Source of the DNA: Candidatus Poribacteria bacterium
GTDB lineage: Bacteria; Poribacteria; DTPJ01; WJIO01
Assembly: GCA_014730235.1 (NCBI GenBank)
Contig: WJIO01000319.1
Coordinates: 1 to 7,587 of the forward strand
Length of the DNA stretch: 7,587 nucleotides
Reading direction: 5' to 3'
Shown here: positions 1 through 5,481 of the stretch, piece after piece
Numbering within the stretch: the stretch's first letter is position 1
How the letters are laid out: each line of letters opens with the position of its first letter
Notes under the pieces: model-generated
Databases searched by the model: none
What the model was told of the DNA's origin: nothing
The model's input: the letters and a program-made list of their open reading frames with translations, nothing else
Program-made: the position numbers and the translations under genes

Positions 1-111
1 GGTAGTTGCTGGAAGCAGATTGCGCCTTTAACCCAGTTTCAGAATGACTTAATTCAGGTTTTGGGTTTGCCACATCCTGATGTTTATCTGGAACCTGTAA
101 AACTTGAATAG
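1..111 (+). CDS. 3' end of a CDS, possibly a transposase (partial)
   Basis: Reading frame 1 is open from the window edge to a TAG at 109-111, giving 36 residues that end in HPDVYLEPVKLE. The piece contains LTQFQNDLIQVLGLPHPDVY. This recalls the short tail of DDE transposases of the IS4/IS1634 type, where a '(P)LT..Q..(I/L)...L.LP' stretch precedes the stop, but that is recollection and not an alignment. No catalytic residue lies in the visible part, and no terminal inverted repeat can be confirmed because the other end of the element is outside the window. A hairpin terminator follows about 105 bases downstream. That this is a real gene end is fairly likely. The transposase label is tentative, and any other cytoplasmic protein tail remains possible. 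Confidence 0.4.
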   Translation, partial: GSCWKQIAPLTQFQNDLIQVLGLPHPDVYLEPVKLE

Positions 112-217
112 GATTTAAAGGGGTGTTGAAAACAGGCTTAGAAAACTGGTTATATTCCAATTATATTTCAAAAGTTAACCTTATATTTTATGGTATTATG
201 GGACGCGGTCGTATATA

Positions 218-249
218 AAAAAGAGGAAGCAAGATTACTTCCTCTTTTT
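218..249. terminator. Bidirectional rho-independent terminator
   Basis: A perfect 12-bp stem (218-229 with 238-249) has arms AAAAAGAGGAAG and CTTCCTCTTTTT and an 8-base loop, CAAGATTA. The A-run on one side and T-run on the other give a U-tract in either direction. It lies between the plus-strand gene ending at 111 and the minus-strand receptor gene ending at 305, so it can stop both converging transcripts. The minus-strand direction has the longer T-run. Confidence 0.85.
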
Positions 250-304
250 CCTGGTCTATAGAGATTTTACTAAATACTTATGGTTTTGATAGTGGAACAT
301 ATTA

Positions 305-2530
305 TTAGAGCCTGAATCCGCTGGTGATGCCGATACTACGGCCGACACCGTCAGTACCAGTTCCGGGTTCGCGGTAGGTTTTGTCGGCTATATTTTCGAT
401 GAAAAAGCCGATATGGTGATTACCTTCGTCGCTTCGCCAGCCGCACATGACATCAAACACAATGTAACCGGGCATACTGCCGTCCGGATTGCCAGCTACA
501 GTTAAACGGATGTCATCAGCGTCGGCATCGCTGGGATGAGTAGAGACTTTGTTATAGTCGTCGTGCCATCGGAACTGCGTAAGCCACCACCAATTGCGAT
601 CCTGCTCATACTTAAGCCCGATCCGACCATACATTCGGTTGGCGCGTGAAATATTGTCTTCTATAGTGTTTCCTGCTTCGATGGGGATTTTTTTGGTGGC
701 GTCAACCAATGATGCAGCACCAACCAGCGCTAAGCGGTGTATTTCGCCCAACTCTACACCGTAATCCCAAACGGACTCCAAGCCGCTGATGTCTGCGCCT
801 TCCACATTGGTGAATTCGGGTTCGGCCAGGGAGAAATCCCGCTGAATAAGGTCCACAATGTCGGTTTTGAATGCAGTGAAGGCGATGGAATTACGATCTT
901 TTTGCCATTTCCAGCCGGCTTCGTAAGTGTAGCTGATTTCCGGCTCCAGATCTGGATTGCCGGTAGCAGGTTGTCCACTGGAACCACGGTCAACGGCACC
1001 AGCCAGATTATTCAGGTTGGGAGCACGAAGGCCTTTTGAAACTCCTGCGAAGATGTGATGGTAGTCAGTCATGTCCCAGATTCCCCTCAGGCTGCCGGTG
1101 ACGTCATCGGCACCACCGTCCACATCGCCGAATGACCAGTCGTACCGGCTGTATCGAGCACCTGCGAGCAGGCTGATTACTGAAGTGATCTGCCAGTCAT
1201 CCTGGGCAAAAAATCCAAGACTCATGTAGATGCTACCGTCAGGTACAGATGTTTTGTTGGGCCAATCTTCTGGGTTGTGTGGACTCAACAGCGACGGATC
1301 TATAATACCAGACGGTGTGCGGAACTCGCTGTAGTTGTTGTCGGTCATCTCATATATAAATGTTCCACCCCATGTCAACTCATGCTGTTCCTCTGATCCT
1401 AACAGGGTAGTAACCTGCATGTCCGCTCCATAGGCATTCAGGGTGTCGTTATACTCACGACGGCGTATCCGTTCCGAATCCGTACCACTATCGCGGATCG
1501 AAGAGCGGAACTGTTTTTCTCCGAACTGGTGCCACCAGAAGGTGGTCTGGAGTTGATCGACAATGAGGCCGCGCATACGCCACTGATCGCGCAGGTGTAA
1601 ATAACTGAATTCTTGCGGATCGAAGTATCGATAAAGGCGGTCGGTTTTTCCGGAATTCTCCGCATAACCGCCCGGACGCGGTGCATCGAGCTGGCGCGTA
1701 TGTCCTGCATCCATTTCCAATAGGTGTTTATCCAATCCAAAATAGGCCAGACGAAGACCACCCGCAAGCTCATCGTAGGCTGTATTGGGGATTTCATTGT
1801 AGGCATCCTTATTCTCGGCGAATACGCGGTTACGGAAGTCCTCGCCACCTACGCGGTCGTGGAACATGCTCCCGGAGAACTCGATTGAATGTGCCCAATC
1901 GTCCATCATACCGTCGATCCCAAGCCGTAGGGTACCACCGTTTCCAGAATCAACGCGGGACTCGACCCAGGGTAAGGCAATGCTGGTAACGCCGCGACCG
2001 GCAGGAGCGAGTTGGTAATCGAGAGCACCAGTCAAGCCATCCGAGCCGTTGACGGTTGAGGATGAACCCAGAATAGCATCCAGAGCATGGACACTGACAC
2101 CGGGAATCAGTGCTGAATATTGATTCGGACCCGGGCGCATCATTGCGTGGCTGAAGCGGATCCCGTCGATCATCAACAGCGTCTGCTCTCCTGTAAGCCC
2201 GCGGATGAATGGGCTGGCCTGGTTCGGCGCAGTGCGCTGAACGAAGATGCCCGGACCGTAGTTGAGACGATCGAGCACAGTGCGACCTATGCGTTCTCCA
2301 AGTTCTTTATCCGTTGTACGGTAAAAGGCATATGGCTGGTAGATAGGCTCTTTCGTAATTCGTGTTCCAGTAACCAATATAGTTGGTAATTCTTCGGTTG
2401 CTGTTTCCGATTCGTCTGTGACTTCTGCTCGCAGGGAACCACACAATGCCAGTACTGCAAAGAGAACTATAACTAAATACTGACCTGACCCCGAACGAAA
2501 AATCAGACTGTTTAATCTTATCTTTTGCAT
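305..2530 (-). CDS. TonB-dependent outer-membrane receptor
   Basis: A 741-residue ligand-gated outer-membrane channel, predicted to import a scarce ligand using energy from TonB-ExbB-ExbD. The frame is open upstream to 2647, but ATG at 2528-2530 is chosen because AGAAGGAG sits 7 bases before it and a signal peptide follows directly: Arg/Lys-containing start, hydrophobic stretch about residues 18-31, likely cleavage after SLRA at 35. A TonB-box-like segment (PTILVTGTR, about 49-57) precedes a plug domain (about 60-175) with FIRGLTGEQTLLMIDGIR at 108-125. The rest is barrel, with GFFAQDDWQIT (439-449), the FRAP-like LRAPNLNNL (501-509), NPDLEPE (525-531) and a late FFIENIADKTYREPG (709-723). 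The last residue is Leu, not the usual aromatic. The stretch between LRAP and NPDL lacks the histidine typical of many haem receptors, so the ligand (siderophore, haem, cobalamin or other) is undetermined. No partner transport genes are visible. G+C content is much higher than in the neighbours, suggesting acquisition by transfer. Confidence 0.93.
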   Translation of the reverse strand: MQKIRLNSLIFRSGSGQYLVIVLFAVLALCGSLRAEVTDESETATEELPTILVTGTRITKEPIYQPYAFYRTTDKELGERIGRTVLDRLNYGPGIFVQRTAPNQASPFIRGLTGEQTLLMIDGIRFSHAMMRPGPNQYSALIPGVSVHALDAILGSSSTVNGSDGLTGALDYQLAPAGRGVTSIALPWVESRVDSGNGGTLRLGIDGMMDDWAHSIEFSGSMFHDRVGGEDFRNRVFAENKDAYNEIPNTAYDELAGGLRLAYFGLDKHLLEMDAGHTRQLDAPRPGGYAENSGKTDRLYRYFDPQEFSYLHLRDQWRMRGLIVDQLQTTFWWHQFGEKQFRSSIRDSGTDSERIRRREYNDTLNAYGADMQVTTLLGSEEQHELTWGGTFIYEMTDNNYSEFRTPSGIIDPSLLSPHNPEDWPNKTSVPDGSIYMSLGFFAQDDWQITSVISLLAGARYSRYDWSFGDVDGGADDVTGSLRGIWDMTDYHHIFAGVSKGLRAPNLNNLAGAVDRGSSGQPATGNPDLEPEISYTYEAGWKWQKDRNSIAFTAFKTDIVDLIQRDFSLAEPEFTNVEGADISGLESVWDYGVELGEIHRLALVGAASLVDATKKIPIEAGNTIEDNISRANRMYGRIGLKYEQDRNWWWLTQFRWHDDYNKVSTHPSDADADDIRLTVAGNPDGSMPGYIVFDVMCGWRSDEGNHHIGFFIENIADKTYREPGTGTDGVGRSIGITSGFRL

Positions 2531-2537
2531 ATAGTAA

Positions 2538-2545
2538 CTCCTTCT
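2538..2545 (-). promoter_or_regulatory. Ribosome binding site that sets the receptor start
   Basis: On the minus strand AGAAGGAG is followed by a 7-base spacer, TTACTAT, and then ATG. The upstream in-frame ATG at 2645-2647 has no comparable site, and would put about 39 extra residues, including charged and aromatic ones, ahead of the signal peptide. The shorter protein is therefore favoured. Confidence 0.85.
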
Positions 2546-2752
2546 GTTCCAAAATAAACCCCAATAGATTTCCACGTTCAAGTTGGAAGAACCGAAAAAA
2601 TTAAATGTCCAGATTCTTTTCTGAAAGTTGCATAGCAAAACATACATTACAGCAAATTGCGTGCCTGCTGTCCGCTTATCTATTCAACACCTGTGTTTAC
2701 AAACATATATGCTTTTTATGGGAGTTAAAAATTTCTCACCGTATCAAACCGT

Positions 2753-2781
2753 CTGTATACTTTCTGTACATGCCCTGTATA
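2753..2781. repeat. Three CTGTAYA direct repeats at 11-bp spacing
   Basis: CTGTATA at 2753, CTGTACA at 2764 and CTGTATA at 2775 begin exactly 11 bases apart, about one helical turn, so all three face the same side of the DNA. They lie about 220-250 bases upstream of the receptor start codon. Such phasing is typical of a site bound cooperatively by a dimeric or oligomeric regulator. In AT-rich DNA chance is also possible, and no promoter has been tied to it. Confidence 0.3.
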
Positions 2782-2887
2782 TCATATGGATATCTGGGTT
2801 TATATCAAACGATGAATTTCGGTAGGACGAAGCTCTTTCTGATTTATTGTGCATAAAAATTTCAACCGATTAAGTTGGGACAGATAG

Positions 2888-3162
2888 ATATAATATACCA
2901 AGTATAAAATTTATGTCCGTGGAAACTCTGGCTCTTCCGGGTTTAGCATGGTAAAGATAAGAAATTTCTTTATGCTGTTATTCCTGCGAAAGCAGGAATC
3001 TAGTCTTTATGGGGATCTACTGGATTCCTGCTTTCGCAAGAATGGCAAGCTGAGGGAATTTTCAATTATAACCACGCTAAACCCGGAAGAAACAAACTTT
3101 ATTTGTTACTTCGTTATTCGCAATAACACAGGGATGTAAAATTTATGCTTGGTATAATATAT
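2888..3162. mobile_element. MITE-like non-coding element with nested inverted repeats
   Basis: Outer terminal inverted repeats 2888-2913 and 3137-3162 match at 23 of 26 positions and share the core ATACCAAG. A TA dinucleotide flanks both sides of a TACCAAG...CTTGGTA unit (TA at 2894-2895 and 3155-3156), which would suit target duplication of the IS630/mariner kind. Between them lies a second, longer imperfect palindrome (2933-3090). The right spacer contains a small perfect hairpin, GTTATT-CGC-AATAAC (3113-3127). There is no transposase. The 63-codon frame across the element simply reads through the repeat and is not a credible gene. The flanking TA is weak evidence in such AT-rich sequence, so mobility is inferred from form only. 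Alternatively this is a structured repeat in which one element was inserted inside another. Confidence 0.5.
2933..3090. repeat. Long imperfect palindrome (dispersed repeat, full copy)
   Basis: The ends 2933-2952 and 3071-3090 are inverted copies matching at 19 of 20 positions (CTTCCGGGTTTAGC at the left end). The arms continue inward with interruptions to two inner hairpins: ATTCCTGC-GAAA-GCAGGAAT (2980-2999), whose GAAA loop is a GNRA tetraloop if transcribed in this sense, and ATTCCTGC-TTTC-GCAAGAAT (3024-3043), which gives GAAA on the other strand. The whole can fold as one long hairpin with its tip near 3005-3016. Its right arm recurs at 5071-5123, which establishes it as a dispersed family. 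Confidence 0.7.
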
Positions 3163-3167
3163 TTGTT

Positions 3168-3197
3168 TTGGCTAAAACATTAGTGGTATGATATAAT
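3168..3197 (+). promoter_or_regulatory. Candidate sigma70-type promoter for the phosphohydrolase gene
   Basis: TTGGCT (3168-3173, 4 of 6 to TTGACA) is followed after 18 bases by a perfect TATAAT (3192-3197). Transcription would begin near 3204, just outside the right end of the MITE-like element, leaving a 5' leader of roughly 220-275 bases that includes the perfect palindrome at 3290-3337. In AT-rich DNA TATAAT is common, so confidence is moderate. Confidence 0.4.
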
Positions 3198-3289
3198 TAA
3201 CCTGAGAATTCTAAAAATCTTTAAAACCAATATTGATAAGATTTCAGCATGAAGAAACGGATAAAAATGTTTAAAAAATATATTCTTAT

Positions 3290-3337
3290 GTCATTCCTGC
3301 TTCAAGATTTTTTTAAAAATCTTGAAGCAGGAATGAC
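3290..3337. repeat. Perfect 23-bp-arm palindrome
   Basis: The arms 3290-3312 and 3315-3337 are exact inverted copies separated by TT. They begin GTCATTCCTGC and end GCAGGAATGAC, the same ends as the hairpins at 2980-2999, 3024-3043 and 5056-5080, but here the arms are extended by a TTCAAGATTTTT segment. There is no T-run after the stem, so it is not a standard terminator. It lies in the leader of the downstream phosphohydrolase gene and could protect or attenuate that transcript, or simply be a resident repeat. Confidence 0.8.
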
Positions 3338-3421
3338 AGTTTGGTAGCATTTTCATTTGTTAACGCTCTTTAATCAAGGTAATATCTGGTTTTAGTTAAT
3401 TTTGAGAAATATCAGTTAACT

Positions 3422-4990
3422 ATGATTATAAATAGTATTTTCATGAAATCACCTGAAATGAGGTTAAAATCAAATCAAATGCCTAAAAGAATATTTATTT
3501 ACGGGTGGGATGGTGCAGACCCGGATTATATATCAGAATTTCTGGATAAAGGACTTTTACCAAACTTAAAAAATTTATACGACAACTACTTCAGCGGTAT
3601 ATTACATTCTGTAAATCCCCCTATCAGTCCAGCAGCATGGTCATCCTTTCTTACAGGTCTGAATCCAGGTAAGCACAGCATTTTTGATTGGAATAGATTT
3701 AATAGAAAAACCGGTGAATATACCTTGAATAACTTCAGCAATATTCATGGATTGACTATGCCCGAAATTCTAGAAAAATATGAAAAAACAACATGCCTTA
3801 TAGGTCTCCCACTAATGCACCCGGTGCAAAAGATCAATGGTTTCTGGATGCCGGGTTTTTATACACCTTCTGAAATACCCGATAGAGATAAATTTTATCC
3901 AATGGATATAGTTGATGAACTTGAGAGAGCCGACATTAAAATACAAATGCAAAGACCATCAATTCAGTTAAGACAAACTGATTTTGATAAATACATTGAC
4001 GGATATATAGAGGTAGACCGGCAACAAGCCAGGGCGGCTTGTTATTGCTACAGCAAACATAATGTTGATTTTACATTTATCCGTAATGGGTCTGTAGACC
4101 TGATAAATCATGAAGCTGATGATTTCGCATTTCTGGAAAAAGTTTATATAGAAGCAGATAAAGACCTGGGTGAAATATTAAACTCTTTGGATTCGGAAAC
4201 CCTCTTTATACTTATGTCAGATCATGGAAATATGCGTATAGAAAAGGCTTTCTACATAAATGAACTTCTTTATCAAAATGGTTTTATCTATTTCCCTATA
4301 AAAATATCAGATAAACTTAATAAAAGAAATAGGGAATTAATAGAAAAAAATTATGGACAAACAGCAGCTTTACTATGGAATTTAATACCCAGAGGTGCTA
4401 AAGGTCTGTTAAAAAGACTGAGATTCCATGATGATAATATTGACTTCCAGAATTCAAGGGCCTATAATCCGGTACGCCTGGGACAGATATATATACTTGG
4501 CGATGATTTAGAAAATACCAGGGATGAGGTTGTTAAAGTGTTAATGGAATGTGAAATAATAAACAGTAATAGTATATACCTGGATGAGGATATTTATAAT
4601 GGGCCTTTCAAAGATGAAGGACCCGATATATTGTTTACATTGAATGATCCACATACATACATTATGAGCACAATAAACGGAAGAGGTATATATACTGAAC
4701 CATTATCAGGCGGTGGACATAATAGCAGGGGGGTTATTTACAGCAACTTAGAGAAAGATAAAGTTAAGCGAAGAGACAAATATTCCATAATGGATATTTT
4801 TCCCTCAGTCCTGAATGCCCTGAATATACCTGTTCCCAGTGTTGTTGACGGTCTAAATTTCCTTGACGCAGAGGAATCATACGAAGATTTTGATGAAGAA
4901 ACATACCTTAAAGCACGAAACCTTGAAACTTACAATAGTGAAGAATCCGAGAAAATAAAAGAACGCCTGAAAGATTTAGGTTATTTGTAG
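3422..4990 (+). CDS. AlkP-superfamily phosphohydrolase/phosphodiesterase (COG3379-like)
   Basis: A 522-residue protein of the type I phosphodiesterase/nucleotide pyrophosphatase fold, predicted to be a cytoplasmic two-metal phosphoryl-transfer enzyme of unknown substrate. No signal peptide or membrane segment is seen. Expected active-site residues are present in family order: Asp30 in GWDGADPD, Ser69 in NPPISPAAW (the likely nucleophile, where nucleotide pyrophosphatases carry Thr), GLNPGKH at 79-85, Asp226 and His230 in VDLINH, Asp267-His268 in SDHGN, and His433 in GGGHNSRG. The C-terminus RLKDLGYL is a common ending in this group. The start is uncertain: the first ATG gives a 19-residue extension, whereas Met20 (3479) begins MPKRIFIYGWDG as relatives usually do. 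Neither has a strong ribosome site; a GAGG lies 15 bases before 3479. A candidate promoter lies upstream. No terminator is evident downstream apart from the repeat hairpin at 5056. It could act on nucleotides, phospholipid heads or sugar phosphates; the sequence does not decide. Confidence 0.88.
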   Translation: MIINSIFMKSPEMRLKSNQMPKRIFIYGWDGADPDYISEFLDKGLLPNLKNLYDNYFSGILHSVNPPISPAAWSSFLTGLNPGKHSIFDWNRFNRKTGEYTLNNFSNIHGLTMPEILEKYEKTTCLIGLPLMHPVQKINGFWMPGFYTPSEIPDRDKFYPMDIVDELERADIKIQMQRPSIQLRQTDFDKYIDGYIEVDRQQARAACYCYSKHNVDFTFIRNGSVDLINHEADDFAFLEKVYIEADKDLGEILNSLDSETLFILMSDHGNMRIEKAFYINELLYQNGFIYFPIKISDKLNKRNRELIEKNYGQTAALLWNLIPRGAKGLLKRLRFHDDNIDFQNSRAYNPVRLGQIYILGDDLENTRDEVVKVLMECEIINSNSIYLDEDIYNGPFKDEGPDILFTLNDPHTYIMSTINGRGIYTEPLSGGGHNSRGVIYSNLEKDKVKRRDKYSIMDIFPSVLNALNIPVPSVVDGLNFLDAEESYEDFDEETYLKARNLETYNSEESEKIKERLKDLGYL

Positions 4991-5055
4991 TAATAGTTAA
5001 AAACGAAAGTTATATTTATAAAAATCGCTTTATTGTATGTTTAACTACAGAATTT

Positions 5056-5123
5056 GTCATTCCTCCAAAGCAGGAATGACAAGCTGAGAAAATTTTCAAT
5101 TATAGCCACACTAAAGGCGGGAG
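5056..5123. repeat. Half-copy of the dispersed palindromic repeat
   Basis: A hairpin GTCATTCCT...AGGAATGAC (5056-5080) is followed by a stretch where 5081-5123 matches 3047-3089 at 36 of 43 positions (AAGCTGAG, AATTTTCAATTATA and CTAAA are shared). With the ten bases before it the match is 44 of 53. Only the right arm of the full repeat is present, and it ends at the same place (CGGGAG against CGGAAG). The mirror-image left arm seen at 2933 is missing. Right after the repeat the reading frame becomes protein-like, so the repeat abuts or interrupts an old gene. Confidence 0.65.
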
Positions 5124-5383
5124 AACTTATCCTGCAATCCGGTTCACCAGGAGACTACATAGCGGTAACGGAAAATGACAGTTGGTATGATTACATAATT
5201 GAAACAAAAATTAAAATCCCTGAATCCAACGGTAGATTTGCTGGTATTACATTCCGCGTCTTAGGTTCAGGAACTTATACCGTTGTCCTTACTCAAGGAG
5301 GACAATTGGTGAGTTATTGCTTTCTATATCTACGGGTTTTTCTCATTCCATTTACTGAATATTCCTGCAATATCCCAAAATAA
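5120..5383 (+). pseudogene. Truncated LamG/jelly-roll-like domain fragment
   Basis: An open frame upstream to 5054 enters from the palindromic repeat, with only a TTG inside the repeat and no ribosome site as a start. From about 5120 to 5308 it reads like a genuine protein: GELILQSG, then SWYDYIIETKIKIPES, then RFAGITFRVLGSGTYTVVL, and QGGQL. The alternating pattern and the 'AGITFR...TY' stretch resemble one sheet of a concanavalin/LamG-type beta-sandwich, as in DUF1080-like or other carbohydrate-binding modules. That assignment is from pattern memory. After about 5308 the translation becomes hydrophobic and featureless and stops at 5383. A whole domain needs roughly 150-200 residues, so this is at most a third to a half, with both ends lost. 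It is best read as debris of a larger secreted or surface-protein gene, with the repeat at its 5' break. Confidence 0.5.
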
Positions 5384-5417
5384 TACAACCGGTAATTAAC
5401 AGGTTTCCCGACTATAG

Positions 5418-5447
5418 TTACGACTGTGGGAACTGGAATCTTATATT
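5418..5447 (+). promoter_or_regulatory. Weak sigma70-type promoter candidate for the response regulator
   Basis: TTACGA (5418-5423, 3 of 6 to the -35 consensus), an 18-base spacer and TATATT (5442-5447, 5 of 6 to the -10 consensus) precede the regulator by about 35 bases. This is the best pair I can see in the leader, but the -35 is poor. Confidence 0.2.
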
Positions 5448-5467
5448 ACCGTAATAATTTTACACAT

Positions 5468-5473
5468 AAGGTG
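5468..5473 (+). promoter_or_regulatory. Ribosome binding site of the response regulator
   Basis: AAGGTG lies 8 bases before ATG 5482. The same frame also has TTG immediately upstream at 5479. The ATG is preferred as the commoner start codon with ideal spacing. Confidence 0.75.
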
Positions 5474-5481
5474 ATTTCTTG

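Larger units (their letters stand above)
2531..2887. other. Non-coding upstream region of the receptor gene
   Basis: About 360 bases of AT-rich DNA without a convincing gene. Short frames on the plus strand have no ribosome site and no recognisable motif. I searched by eye on the minus strand for a Fur box (GATAATGATAATCATTATC-like), for cobalamin-riboswitch signature boxes and for a clear -35/-10 pair, and found none that I would defend. The one regular structure is the set of three evenly spaced heptamers described separately. Confidence 0.6.

Noticed and set aside
737-1039. Plus-strand and other-frame open frames inside the receptor gene
   Set aside because: They lie opposite or out of frame with a well-supported gene, lack ribosome sites and show no motifs.
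2531-2647. Upstream in-frame start of the receptor at 2647
   Set aside because: It would add 39 residues before a clear signal peptide. The ATG at 2530 has a strong ribosome site at proper distance.
2605-2856. 83-codon plus-strand frame upstream of the receptor
   Set aside because: No ribosome site, Cys/Tyr/Ile-rich translation typical of AT-rich non-coding DNA, and it overlaps the receptor's upstream region.
2531-2887. Fur box or cobalamin riboswitch for the receptor
   Set aside because: No recognisable 19-bp Fur palindrome and no riboswitch signature boxes on the minus strand.
2935-3090. CRISPR array from the repeated ATTCCTGC hairpins
   Set aside because: Unequal spacing, alternating orientation and only two units here. 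There are no regular spacers and no cas genes.
2948-3139. 63-codon plus-strand frame in the MITE-like element
   Set aside because: It consists of the palindromic repeat itself, has no ribosome site, and shares its LREFSII segment with the other repeat copy only because the DNA repeats.
5306-5320. TTGG...TTGC resembling a sigma54 -24/-12 promoter
   Set aside because: The GG and GC dinucleotides start 11 bases apart, but the consensus TGGCAC-N5-TTGC needs 12. It also lies at the end of the gene remnant, 160 bases before the regulator.
5403-5433. Hairpin GTTTCCC/GGGAAC in the leader of the response regulator
   Set aside because: Only six base pairs with a bulge and an 18-base loop, and no U-tract. 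It is too weak to call a terminator or riboswitch.
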